Assembly: GCA_023313575.1 (NCBI GenBank)
Contig: JAJTTP010000014.1
Coordinates: forward strand, 434,001 to 498,000
DNA from: Eutypella sp. D-1
Taxonomy: Eukaryota; Ascomycota; Sordariomycetes; Xylariales; Diatrypaceae
DNA length: 64,000 bases
Direction: 5' to 3'
Shown: in pieces, positions 22,805 through 34,883 of the stretch
Position numbering within the stretch: position 1 is the stretch's first letter
Layout of the letters: each line of letters opens with the position of its first letter
Notes under the pieces: model-generated
Told to the model about the DNA's origin: nothing
The model's input: the letters and a program-made list of their open reading frames with translations, nothing else
Databases searched by the model: none
Made by a program: the position numbers and the translations under genes

Positions 22805-24710
22805 CTAAAACGGTCTTAAGTCTATGCCATGCAGGTTCTTCGTCCACCTCGGGAGCTTCTTGGTCTGTTCGTAGACCCGGCCACAGTTCGCGCAGAGGGT
22901 CTGGGGTTGCGGGAAGGGGGGAAAAAATTTCGTGTTAGCAAAGAATTGAAATCGTATTTCTTTTGGGAGTGGTGAAAAGAGCCGCGCACCAAAAAAGGCG
23001 TCGTGCAGGAAATAAGAACAAACTTACCCTTGGACCGTGCGGGCCGTCCCTGACTGCCCAGACACCTGAGCCCCAGATGCGGCAGTGGCTGCAACGCCAG
23101 CTGGCGCGCTCCTGGTCATTGAGCGAGCCGCTGCCGCCGCCTCCGTAGCCCGCATCGGGGGTTCCTCTGCCGCCGGGGGTGCCGGATCGTCCCAGAGGGC
23201 TCAGACTGCGGAAGCGTCGCTTCTTCTTTGTACGTTCGCCCCGACCCATCCGCTCTTCCTCGACCTCAGCACCGAAACCGAAACCGAAACTTCCGCCGCC
23301 AGGGGTGCCGCCGACCATGCCGGCATTGCTGCTGAAGCGCGCCGTTTCGCGGCGCAAGCGGCGTATTTGCCGCTCGCGGTCGATCTCCCGCTTCTCTATA
23401 TCCTCCTTGGACAGGAACTCCAGTTTAGGCTCCCACTCGTCTCCGAGATGTTCGGGGTCGTATCGCCAGCCGCTGTCCGCGCCTTGGGCGGCATCGTTTG
23501 GCAGCTCTGCTCCCATTGAACCCCATCCAGCCACCAGTCCGCCGGATTCACAGGCTTCCTTCTTCAGACGCAACACGGCCTCATAGATCGCGTGGGTAAG
23601 AACAGGGACCCATTCACCGGCAAGACCCAAGTCCGCACACGTCACCTTTGCGAAAGCCTCGGCCGTACCAGGCGGATGCAATAATGACCATTCAAATTTA
23701 TCGGTATACAACTGCGAAGAGAGATTGATGCTGAGGTTGACGATGCAACGGTATGTGTCATCAGGGTTGAGATCGTCGGAACTCGCAGGTATTGGCGAGG
23801 CAGTCGCAGTAACGTCAGGGATCTGTGAAGCTGGGACCTTGGAGGGGGTATCGAAGCCATTGCGAAGCGGCGTGTCGGAGGCGCGAGCTGACTGGTGAAG
23901 AGGGGTGGCCGGGGTGGCGGGACTGTCCCGGAAGGATGACTGGGGATTAAGCGAAGGGGGCGCAGCGGCAGCACCGTTAGGCGGCGTCGTATCCTCGGAG
24001 TGAAATAAAGGGTGCAGCGCAACACCGGCGTACTCTTCGAGCTGGGTTCGGATCTGCTTGCTGATCTCAGGGATGATAACCTGGGGACTAGGAAGATCGA
24101 GGTCCTGAACTAGAGTAGCAGCAAAATGGTCGGTAGTGATGACAGTTTCATGTAAATTCCATAAAAAGATATCCCTCAACTTGAACGGCACCGTCATCTC
24201 ACCCTGTCTGTATAGGGCCGGATCCATATTGGGGGCAGGGTGTGACATGTTTCTTGGTAGGGTGAAAGGAGCACCTGGAGCGAATGCGGGGATATCAACG
24301 TCAATGCGGATAGGAATTAGAGTGACGGGCATGGCAGCCTGGGCGTGATTATGGATATCAGAACGACTTCTAGTCTTCAACATCCAATCTCGATAGTTTC
24401 CTTGCACATGGACGGGTTTGTTGGTCTCCTTCCCAAACTTGTCGCCGGCATCTATCCTCGAGCTGCTGTCCTCACGTCTGATACTGCGCAAACCGCTAGG
24501 TCTTCGGCGGGAATCATCATCGTCGTCATCATCGTAGTCATAACCATCCTCGGCATAGTTTACTATAGTTGTTCCTCGTTTTGTCGTTCGCGATAAGGGG
24601 GCGGTTGGCGCATTGGAGTGGGTGGCTGGAGTGAGGAGGGAGTTGTTATAGGCGCGCAGACGCGGCGCGTAGCTGGTGAGAAATGCTTGAGGAGTACTTC
24701 GAGTCTCCAT
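22805..24710 (-). CDS. SNF5/SMARCB1-family chromatin remodelling subunit with C-terminal GATA-like zinc finger
   Basis: Exon 1 is 24710-23028 and exon 2 is 22900-22805 (intron 127 nt, phase 0), giving 592 residues. After an N-terminal disordered part with an Asp run (DYDDDDDDD), the SNF5 homology region covers about 128-400: MPVTLIPIRIDVDI, then VPFKLRDIFLWNLHE with LEEYAG, and a second SNF5 repeat with NLSINLSSQLYTDKFEW. A Pro/Ser/Thr-rich spacer divides the two repeats. The C-terminus adds a CX2C-X20-CX2C finger (C540, C543, C564, C567) with LCANCGRVYEQTKKLP, as in filamentous-fungal SNF5/Sfh1 proteins. It acts in the nucleus as a core subunit of SWI/SNF or RSC nucleosome remodellers; which complex cannot be told from sequence. 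The last intron splits the finger between its two Cys pairs. Confidence 0.93.
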
Positions 24711-27238
24711 GTTTGATCGAGTTCCGCTGGCTATGGACAGGTCATCTCATGCGATGCGATAAGTGAGAAGGGTAGTAGAGGGGGATAGTTAAAGGGGGGT
24801 ATAGTAGAAAGAGTATAGAGGATATCGGGGATAATGGGGATATTGAGGACCTCGGGAGAGTAGAAAGGGATGATGAAGTTTGTGGAGAAGGGAGAGAAAA
24901 CACCTGCAGCCTTGGCTGGAAAATTGAATTTCTGGTCAAGCACGGGAAATGTGAAATGTAAGGCGATTAGTTAAAAAAAAAAAAAAAAAAAAGGCGGTGC
25001 TGTCAGTCAGTCGGGAATGTGTTATGTTAGAAGGAACCTTAAGAACTTTCTCAAGGTTGTTGGAATTGGCATGTAAAGGTTCTAGGTAGGTTGTACCAAG
25101 TAAATGTCGGGTATGTGTATATCTGTGTGTTCTGCTGTGTGTTCTGTCTGTAGGTAATGCCCAGGTGCGCGTCGATGCGATGGGATGATGTATGCGTTAA
25201 ATGAATGCATGCATTAAGTTCCATATGGACATGCCCTTATGTATCTTTCCCACCATTTGCAACCCTTGATTTACTTCTAAATTTTGCTGTATTTGTTGGA
25301 TTGCTTTGAATTAGCTGGTAGGATTCGGGACGGGATTGCAGTCGCGGTCGCCAGGCAGGTTGGCAGGCAGGCGTTACCAGGCTTGCCAGGCGTGATCACA
25401 GGCGCAATTGCAATTAGAACCTTAATCGAAATATTATCTTGTCAACTATGCAGTACCCACTTCGAAACTTTCAGTCTAATATACATTAGGTTAGGCCACT
25501 TGTGGAACTTGTGGGTCGCCCAAAAATGTCCCTCCTAGCCTGTAAGTCCGACTTGATAAGATAAGATAGAGCTTGAATAACACATTGGCTTATCGATAAC
25601 AGAGCATGAAATGCGAGCCCACCTACGCTTAACTTACACTGGCATTCGCAACCAACAAGTACTTGGTGGTTACTTAAGTATCCATGATATCGAATGATCT
25701 CAAATATCACTCGAACCTTTTGGCTTGATCAATTTCTACACAGGTATTACTTCAATGTCCCGTTGCACTGCATGTAGCTGAATTCGGCCTGAAAAACCCT
25801 TGTCTTAAGCGCAGGTGTCGTAAGCGGGCGGGTATCGCTCTATCCGAGTACCATACTACCTAAGTAGGCATCATCCATTGATGTATTATTTTAGTCGCCA
25901 ACTGCACACCTTAGGCACTCCCCGCCTCTACAGGCTACCATACCCGATATAATAACACTCACACAGGCATCCCCGCCATAGGGTATGCTATTCAGAGCTC
26001 AAGAGGTTGGGCGGCTTTTCTCGAAAAGTTGATGACTTCACCAAAACAGTTTGGGATGACGGCAGATCGTCGACTTCAAACGAACTAAGATCCAATTGAC
26101 TGGACCTCGATGTTGCCATTTTTGCCGCGCTTGACCCCGCCATCAACACTTGGAACAGCCCTTGGAACCCCGGTGCACTGATGCATGGTGCCTTGGATAA
26201 ACGAAACCTAACAAGTGGACAACTGCCCAGTTTGAGAGCCAGGAAACCGGCTTGGCTACGGAATACCTGGGTGGACGAATCTAGATCATGCCCCTCTCGA
26301 CATCCCTGAATGCATTGCAAATGCATTGCAAAATGCATTGATCGGAGTTCCGAGTCCTCATCCTCGATGAAGATGACCACAATAAGCATAATGTGAATGA
26401 ATGTAAGCATTGAATATAGCACGGGCTGAAGTATACATCATCTGTGTATGAAGTATGGAGCAGTTGCCTACGTATCAACTCGTCAGCACTGCCCACCAAC
26501 CACTACCGCGCGGCGCCCGCCTCATTACGAATTATTGTTATGACAAGCCACGACGCCCTGCGGCGCCGTAGCGGAGGGCTCCATCGCCGCGCATCCAGAA
26601 GCCCACATAAGACTGGAAGATCTGGCGGTAAAATAAAGGTGTCTGAGAAATGATTTGACACCGGCCGAGCCGATTAAATGAAGGAACATTGGAATGTCTG
26701 CAAAGCTATATCACTAAGGGCGCTTCGTCAGACGAAAAAAAACAAAACTAAAACTCCACATAGAGCAATATGTAGAGACTCCTCACGGATTTTCTTTAAC
26801 AAGTCATCGCCTTGTCTGTCATCCGTCATCCTTGCGTTGTCTGTACAGCCGTCCTAAGAATATAACCTTTGCTCTCCTCCTGCTGCTTCACGTTAGCACT
26901 ACGGAACCGGGGGCCAAGAATCACTAGCTGCTTCTCGAACAGCTACCTATAGGCTTACATCCTCCCAGAGATTCTTCAGGCGCTTCATGACAATAATCGT
27001 ACGCCTGCTGACTGACCTGAACCTCACACATATAAACACAAAACCCCCCGAGGGTCGTGATCTGCTTCGTCCATCGTTACACCTGAGCCAAAGAACGCCC
27101 GAAGATCCAGCTGAAGCCAGGCGAATGTGACCGTAGTGTGGACCTTGCTCCTTTGCTCGAGTGTATCCTTTTCCGCTTCAAACCCTGTGGCGTGTCATCC
27201 AATCGCCTGCCGAACTCATTCTCGCCAATAAACCCGAC
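24711..27238. other. 2.5 kb intergenic, no gene seen
   Basis: Upstream of both SNF5 (minus) and the F-box gene (plus), so it holds divergent promoters. It contains a 20-base A run (24973-24992) and a GGCAGGC/CCAGGC cluster at about 25352-25394. Short frames have no domain signal. Confidence 0.5.
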
Positions 27239-30200
27239 ATGGCAAGCGCTGGGCCGCCACCTGGAGCCTTGGGCCTAGCCGCCTACACCCATATGGCTGA
27301 AATACCACCACCACCACCAACACCTCAGAACAATAAAAAGTTGTCCAAACCTCGGGCAGTTTTAAAGAAGAGGCGGAAGTCTTTGTCTGCAGCTCATGTC
27401 GTGGCCGAAGATAACAAGCCTGTCATTAATTCGATAACTTCTTCTTTCAAAATCTTACGACCCAAGTCTGACTTTTCCGGCATAAATCCCATCCAGTAAG
27501 TGTTTGTTGTGCCGTCGAGGAAACTTTTTGAAAAAGTTTTGTCGTTTGTCCAGCCTTTCACATATTTTATGGAATATTGCAAAGTCCTTTTCATTCGGGG
27601 CTGGTTGGTATGGCCATATCTTACTTCTTTCAGGCTTTTTTCCCCTTTGTGCTGCTAGTTTCTACATCCACCACTACTTGTTCTTGTTTCGCATCTTTAT
27701 AGCAGGATCTCAAGATAGAAACCCCCCCACATCACAAACGCAGGACGGTGTCGTCATCGTTTCTTTGCTATCGGGTACCGGGAAGGCTTGGTCTTGGTAT
27801 CGGATAATTAGCTATCCTTGCCCATCATCACCTTATCGCTTTCTCGCCTCCGGCTCAAGGAAAAGCTCGAGCCTCAAGCTAAAGGGATCGACCACGCGTT
27901 TCTTGGAGAGAGCCGCTTTTTTACGAAAGGGGTTGTCGACCGTGGATGGGGGAAACTGTGCAACACGGCTACACGGGCTGCTAGGGGGTCCGTTTATTCC
28001 CCACCCGCACATGGGCCTCTGATTGCGATATCCCAACGCACGGTGCGCAAAGGTACACGCCCGCCAAGTGGCAATCCGCGGAGTACGGTCTAAGCGCGTT
28101 TGGCGTCCAGGGCATTGAAGGTTCATCTTCAGGGTTTCTTGGGTCTGGTCCAGTCCTCAAGGGTCCTGTCAGTTCCCAAGGGCCAGCCACGACGACGATT
28201 CGTCACCAAAACATTCGCGGGCCAGGAAACTTTCGCCGTGGTGGTCGGCAAGAGTTCCCAGATAGGCGCCTCCCGTACAGTAGATTAGGGGTGTACTCGA
28301 ACTTTTTCACACTATCATAACGCCGTCCTACGGATCGTCAGGTACAAGTCTCCTGAGGACCCATCACCAGGCAAACGAGGACCCATTGGAACCCGCTAAA
28401 ACATCTACCGTCCTTCCCTAGCTAGCCCTACTTTCGTACTTGCAGTTAATTACCTACCTATCAGTAGCTCTCTTTCTCTCTCTAAAGGGTCGTGTTAATT
28501 AACTCCTCCCTCCTTTTCTCCTACAGGTTTCCTGCACGACATCAAAGAGCTCGTTCTGCGTCAGAAGTTGTGTCCCGCCCGAGGTTTGACGAGGAATTTT
28601 TGAAGCCTGTGCTCCCGCGTAGAGCATACAACTACAACATGAGCTCCGTGATGGGCCCCGGGCCGGCGCCGAGACCTCCTCATACCGGCGGGTTTCCGCC
28701 GGATTCTTTCGCGGCCCGCAACGCAGCACCGCCACGGGATCCGAACATGATGAGAAATCCTCGTCCTATGCAGAACCCGAACAGACCCCCGTATCCCCAA
28801 GGCCAGCAACAGCAACGGCCACAACAGCGATTTCAGCAATGGCCCCAACGCCCTCAGCAACGACCGAACAGGATATCTCAGGGGGCGCCTGCGCCGCACC
28901 CCAGCCAGATGCACCAGCGGCCTTCAGCGCACGACCGACCGAGACCAAGTAGCAGCTCCAGCTCTGGCAGTACCGTGGCGTCGCAGGAAAGCATCGATGT
29001 AGCCATGGCGAGTCCTACGAGCAGTCACTCCAGCTTCACGAGTTTCGATTCTTTGGATGCAAGCCCGCGCAAATCGGGCAATGGCTGGCAACGACCCGCT
29101 CCGATCAAGCAGAACAGGGTGAGGAGGAGTGAAGGGGAGCTCTTCGCTGCCTTGCCAGATGAGGTGCTATTGCTCATCCTGGACAACTTGAAGAAGCGCC
29201 ATATGGACCCTAAGAGCGACAGTTGCGCGACCTGCATGATGAGAGATTTGTGTTCGGTCGCTTCCGCTTCGCGGAGATGGCTGGAATTGGCAAGGGTTGC
29301 ACTGTAAGTCTCCCCTTTTCCAGTTTGAGAGCGGGGACAGAAAAATTGACAGAATGATCCAAGGTACGAGGACATTCAGCTTGTGGGGCCGGATTCGATT
29401 GCACAGAGGAAGCGGTACAAACTCAATATTGGGACACGATTGATCCTACTTCGCCGCACATTGAGATCCAATCCTCGGATAGCAGCTCTGGTGCGCAACT
29501 TGAAGGTGCCAGCGCCGCCCGCCGAAGCACCATTAGCCCGGTACCAGGAATTCGTTGCAACCGTTGTGATGGCGTGCCCCAATCTCGAGCGCCTGGCCGG
29601 ATTCCACCAGCAATACGATCATTCGTACAACCGATTTTTCCACGCATTGTCGACCCGAGAGCAATTGAGAGACATGACATGGGTGATAGGCGAGTCGCAT
29701 TCGCAGAGGCGACCGTCGGTGACGAAATCCAGTTCGAACTCCTCCAAGAAGCCGATCGCGGACAGCCCCACCGACGAGCAAGCTTTACCGGACGACCTCG
29801 ATAACGACCAGAGCGCGATTTTCCTCGACATGCACGACAACTGGACCCAGTTGACGTCCTTGACGATTCATTGCCTTCCGGGGGGCACTCTGACTCCGGT
29901 GTCGTTACTCGGGACCATGATGGCGCACCTGCCATCTCTTCAGGACCTACACTTATCCCGTCTCCCGCCCACGTCCTTCAACGACTCGAACCTCCTCTCG
30001 CTGCCGGCGCTGCGGACGCTCTCGCTATCCGACATGTGCGGCATCTCGGAGGCGGGGCTCGCGGCCTTCGCGAGGCGGCCCTCGAGCCAGTCAATACGGC
30101 ACCTGACACTGCGGCACATCAACGTGGGCTCGCTACCGGTGCTCGGGCGTCTGTTCTCGCACCTGGACGCGCTGGAGACCTTCGCGCTCGTGCAGGCGGA

Positions 30201-31086
30201 GACGCCCGTGCTCCCCGACGGCGAGATGATCTGGCTGTTCCCGTACCTGGCCTCGCGCTCGCTGCGCAAGCTGCACTGGGACGTCACGACCCCGGCGACG
30301 CGCGCCAGCGCCTCCGACGCCATCCTCGCCCGCAGTATCGCCGCCGACGGGTTCCCGTCGCTCCGCTCCCTGCGGACCCCCAACGACCCCGACGGCCTGT
30401 TCCAGGCCCTCTGCAAGCCTACGGAGCGGATCGAGGCCGCCTCCGACCGGTACAAGGGTCTTGTCTCGCGCGCGGTAAACCCCGTCGGCAGCAGCAGCAG
30501 CACCAAGACGCCCAGCGAGCCCCCAACACCAGTCACGCCACAGGGGTCGTCCGCCGGCGGGGGAGGGCAGCAGGTAGCGGCGCCGCGGGCGTCAAACCTG
30601 GCGCTAGCCCGCCTGGCAGCGCAGGCGCGCCTCGAGGAGGCGTGGGCGACGCCGCGGTTCCGCGTGGACGTGACGGACGAGGACGGGTCCGCGGTGCAGA
30701 GCTTTGGGCTCGGGGGGTTCATCGGCGAGGTGGGCTCGCGGATCCGGTACAGCGTGGAGCCGGACGCGGGCGCGAGCGACGAGACCGGCGGCCTCGTCGA
30801 GGTCGCGGATCTGCTCGCCCACGGCGGCGAGGACCTCAGTGGTGTCGGTGGCAGCGGCGGAAGCAGTAGCGGTGGCGGCGGCAGCCCCGTAGAGGAGCAG
30901 CAGCAGCAGCAGCAGCGCGGCAGGGGCTGGAGCAGCATCAGCGGCAGGGATCGCGGTAATAGCGATGTCGAGAGGATCGAGGGCTGCTCCGGCCGCTGGA
31001 ACGCGTCGGATATCGGCGATAAGCGCGACCGCGAGCGCTGGTGGCATACCGAGCGCGGGCGGTGGAGAGACGTGCGGCTGTTCTAG
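27239..31086 (+). CDS. Large F-box protein
   Basis: Model: exon 1 27239-27495, exon 2 28527-29303, exon 3 29364-31086, giving 918 residues. The first intron is ~1.03 kb, long for such genomes, but donor CA|GTAAGT and acceptor CTACAG join in phase and both flanks look coding (Pro-rich exon 1; RARSASEVVSRP after the junction). An alternative is a downstream start at 28639. Residues ~130-210 are Gln/Pro-rich. The F-box is at about 290-345 (LFAALPDEVLLLILDNL ... CSVASASRRWLELAR). The C-terminal half has leucine-rich repeat-like blocks (LTSLTIHCLPGG, LQDLHLSRLPP, LRTLSLSDMCGI). Expected role: substrate adaptor in an SCF ubiquitin ligase via Skp1 (family inference). The tail has Gly/Ser and Gln runs. 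Confidence 0.83.
27496..28526 (+). other. Long first intron (or alternative promoter region) of the F-box gene
   Basis: 1.03 kb between two in-phase splice sites. No coding frame with domain character lies inside. The last 100 nt are pyrimidine-rich (CTCTCTTTCTCTCTC) and contain TACCTACC, resembling a fungal core promoter, so a second transcription start just before exon 2 is possible. Confidence 0.45.
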
Positions 31087-32562
31087 GGTTTACGCGGACG
31101 AAACACGAAACACGAATACACACATATAGACACACACAAGCACACACAAGCACACGCACGACGAACGGGGGTCGAGCAGCGAACACGAACGAACGGCTAC
31201 ACCAACTTCGAATTCTTTCTTCCTAACGAAAAGAACACACGCATTAGTTCGAAGAGAGAACTGGAAAACAGCGCACTGCAGCAACACATAATAATGCACA
31301 CACGATACAAACCAGCGACGCGCGGATCTTTTTTTTCTTTTCGAGAAGCCCGCCGCTTAGCGCGTCCATCATTAATGAACAAACAAACAAACAAACACAA
31401 AAGCACTCAGTCGCACGGCCAGAAATGGGGAGCGAGGGGAAGAAGGGAGGGAGAAAGCCTGAAATCTAGCTACTTCTTCCGCCCCAAGATCCAGTCAGCG
31501 AATCCAATCGATGAAGGGGGTGGTTAAGGGGCCTCATGAACTGGGGTTAATATAGGACATGGAGGAGGATACTCAATATGGGAACATTCATACTGGAAAT
31601 AGGTTGGGAAGGGAGAGATAACCACTCTTGCTTTGCTTTTCCTTTCTTTTTCATTTGCTTTTTTTATATTTTAGTCTAGGATCGATTCCATGATACCCCC
31701 CCTTCGTTTTTCTTTCTTTTCTTTATCTCATCCATTCTCTCGTTGAATAATAATGGACTCCTTTTTGTTTCTTCCTTTTTTTAATCCTCTGCGTGAGTGT
31801 ATGTGTGTGTGGTCGGCTAGTCCTATATTAATTACCTAGTTGGAAAACAAACCATACAACTCACGTAGTATATATATAGATATATAGCAGCGAATATATC
31901 ATCAGTTGAGAGCGTTCTTGCCATATATTTTTTCGGCTCTGCTGCCCCATTTGCAACGTGAAGCTAAGAGGTGAAATGTATAAATATCACCCAGACTATA
32001 AAAAGGGGGTGGGTGTCTTAGGTGCAATAAACTACTAACCAGGTTACCTTAAAAGTAGGTACAAAGTAAGTACTGCCGGCAATTCCTGATTAAGCCGACC
32101 CAAAGCGCCGGGATCGGCGCCGAGGTCCTTTCGTTTCACCGAGCTGGATTCGACCCACGACGTTTTTTTCTTTCTTGTTAACTCCGGCTAACTTACTAGT
32201 GGGAGACGTCATTTTTACAATATAATAACTTCCCACCTACCTACCTACCTACTTACTCCGTCCCCATCTCTTTTTTCGCAGTTTCATATATAAGACGAGA
32301 ACAAACGAGGAAGGAAAAGAAACATATTTTACAAATTCTTCCGAACGTGAACCTGCCCCATAGCATCAAACTGTTTACAGCGGGGAAATTTGCCTCTTTT
32401 TCTTTCTTTCCAGTAGTCCGATATATTGTGCCTCGTTGCCACTTTATTGAAAGTTCAATTTTTCTACCTAGCAGCAGCAGCTAGGAGGGAAAGGAGGAGA
32501 CAAGAACAGAGGGGCAAAAAAAAAAAGGAAAAAAAGAAAACAGAAAAAGAAGAGAGCCAAAG
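31087..32562. other. 1.5 kb intergenic
   Basis: No gene supported. CACA-rich tract after the F-box stop, an (ACAA)n patch near 31379, many T/C-rich runs, and CTAC tetranucleotide repeats (32234-32255). A purine-rich leader with an A run directly precedes the JAC1 ATG. Confidence 0.55.
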
Positions 32563-33492
32563 ATGCGATCTTTCCAGGTATTACCGAGGCGACAGCAGCA
32601 GCAGCAGTTCGGGCGCATCTGCGACGCCTGCAGAAAGCAGCGGCAGCAATCGCTGCGTCGGAACATTGCGCCGTTCAGCACCACCACTGCCACCGGTCGC
32701 GCCAGCAGCTCATGGGATAGGCCGCGGGCCGCGAGCCAAACCGTACTTGTCCCCAAGACGACGACGACGACGACGAGGTGCGCATCATCCGTAAGCACCG
32801 GGCAAATCCGCACACTACGCACATCCTCCTCCTCCTCGCCGCCATCTCAGCCCGACACCACCACCGCGACCAGTAACAGCACCGCGACGCCCGCGAAGCC
32901 GCTAACACACTACGACCTATTCCCGAAGACGCTGCCGGAGGGCCCGCCGCCCGCGGGACCGTTCCACATCGACGTGCGGGCGCTGCGGCGCGAGTACCTA
33001 GCGCTGCAGGCGTCAGCGCACCCGGACCTACACCCGCCGGGACTGAAGGCGCGGGCGGAAGGGCTGTCAGCGCATCTCAACGACGCCTTCGCCACGCTGT
33101 CGAACCCGTTCCGCCGCGCCGTGTACGTGCTGGACCTGAAGCGCGCGGAGGCGGGCTCCCCATCCTCCTCCCCCTCCTCTTCATCCTCCTCGGCAAAGCC
33201 GGATATAGACCACGACGACGAGGGCGCGACGCTCGAGGACCCGGAATTATTGGGCGTCGTGCTGGAGGCGCGCGAGGCGGTGGAGGAGGCGCAGGAGGAA
33301 AGCGAGCTCGACGACGTGCGCGCCGAGAACGAGGAACGGATTCGGACGAGCGAGGAGCGCATCGGTGAGGCCTTCGCCCGCGACGATCTCGCCGCGGCCG
33401 CCCGCGAGGTCGTCCGCCTCCGCTACTGGGTTAATATCAAGGAGAGCGTCGATAATTGGGAGAAGGGCAAGGGCGTCGTGCTCGAGCACTAA
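32563..33492 (+). CDS. JAC1: Mitochondrial Fe-S cluster co-chaperone Jac1/HscB (J-domain)
   Basis: Single exon, 309 residues. The N-terminal ~110 residues are rich in R/S/T/Q and low in acidic residues, fitting a mitochondrial presequence. The J-domain begins near THYDLFP (115-121) and carries HPD at 153-155 (SAHPDLHP), the loop that stimulates Hsp70 ATPase. The C-terminal HscB helical domain follows with ELLGVVLEAREAVEEAQ, the region that contacts the Isu scaffold. A Ser/Pro run then an Asp-rich patch (~198-220) interrupts the junction between J-domain and C-terminal domain. Known role of the family: recruits the mitochondrial Hsp70 (Ssq1 or equivalent) to Isu1 for release of newly made Fe-S clusters. 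Confidence 0.92.
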   Translation: MRSFQVLPRRQQQQQFGRICDACRKQRQQSLRRNIAPFSTTTATGRASSSWDRPRAASQTVLVPKTTTTTTRCASSVSTGQIRTLRTSSSSSPPSQPDTTTATSNSTATPAKPLTHYDLFPKTLPEGPPPAGPFHIDVRALRREYLALQASAHPDLHPPGLKARAEGLSAHLNDAFATLSNPFRRAVYVLDLKRAEAGSPSSSPSSSSSSAKPDIDHDDEGATLEDPELLGVVLEAREAVEEAQEESELDDVRAENEERIRTSEERIGEAFARDDLAAAAREVVRLRYWVNIKESVDNWEKGKGVVLEH

Positions 33493-34883
33493 GGATTCGG
33501 AAGAGAGAGAGAGAGTGTGTGTGTGTCTTTCTTTTTCTGTCGTCGGGATCTATGACTACGTTACTCGTATAGACATCATAAATGATTTTCCTTTTGCCAT
33601 CAAGTGAACAGGGATGAGAGAAAGGGGGGGGGGGGTGCAGGAAGGGAAAAGCATGGGCTTTACGGCGTAGGCCTTATTTTTCGGGCGCATCATGTTTCGG
33701 ATTCGATAGATAGATAGATAGGTAGATGGTTGCTTGGTCTATCCCGTTAGCGAGGAAAAAAGGTTTACAGAATTCATTTCATGCGAACAAATCAGGGGGG
33801 ACGGTGCCCGTGGTCAAAAGCAGAATACGGTGTGCGCTGGATAGACATGATATTGAAATGGAGCTGATGGTTTAGAGACTAATCACAGTTAATATAACAT
33901 AAAGCGAGAAGAAAAAAAAGAAAAGCAACAGACATCCTGGGGAGTGGGAGGGGAGTATACCGTTTATATCCATCCCGCTCAATAGTCGTAAAAAAAAAGA
34001 TCATACGATCGTGCGATGTCATCATCGTCATATACCTATGTAAGCTAATTAGCTAGCTAGCTAGCCCGTTCGAAGACAATAAGGGGAATATCTCCAACAA
34101 TATATATATCCCGCTCCGTGCAAATTTAAAAGATAGATATATATATATGTATATTATTAGGTATACCAAGCTTGACAAACTATCAGTCAGTCCAACCAGT
34201 TCATCCATTCCATATATGGGACCCTATTACAAAGTCTAATAATCGTATCTCAGGGGGGGGGCTGGTTGCTACGCAAAGTTATATGTATGTGCGTTTTCTT
34301 TTTCCGTTTTTTCCTTTGTTCTTAAAAAAAAAAATATAAAGTAGTAAGTAGTATTTAATATGACAAAAAGCTAAGGTAGTTAACTAAAAAATTCGTTCAA
34401 ATCGTCAGAGAAAAATTGTCCATATAACCATCGCCTGCTAAATGTAAAACGAAAAAGAAAACCGCCTAAACCTGGACCTGAACCTGAACCTAACTATAAG
34501 TAACCCTAGACAGCTAGACAGAACATCTTGCACACACACACACATACATACATAGATACAGACAACAGACATATACTCCTGACCCCATGTCATTTGTGCC
34601 TATATACGCCCCGCACGCTCGCTCCGTAGATGAAGAAAGGTGGGAGGGGAGGCGTGGGAAAAGGGGGGCAAGTGATGGTTTTCCTGCATTCGTTCGTTGC
34701 TGACGCTACCCGCCTGTGATCAGAGCCAGCCAGGCCGGATAAGTCTCATCACGTTTCGTCTGAAGTAGTGTCTAGCCCCCCATCCCCATGTACACACACA
34801 CACAAACGCGGCGGTGGGGGCGGCGGGAATCGTTGGAAGGGGAGAGGAATAACAGCGCGGAGGCGCACAAAGGACCCAACTCA
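33493..34883. other. 1.4 kb intergenic between convergent genes
   Basis: 3' sequences of JAC1 (plus) and the 34.9-38.1 kb regulator (minus). It contains a G12 run (33624-33635), GATA repeats near 33705-33725, TA-rich tracts (34138-34152) and an AGCTAGCT patch (34044-34066). No gene seen. Confidence 0.55.

Noticed and set aside
29871..30938. Two ~332-codon frames (one per strand) over the F-box gene
   Set aside because: Both overlap exon 3 of the F-box gene with R/P/A-rich composition expected of GC3-driven shadow frames.
32101..32170. Possible tRNA before a T-run near 32161
   Set aside because: GATTCGACCC resembles a T-loop but the stems do not pair and no acceptor stem exists upstream.
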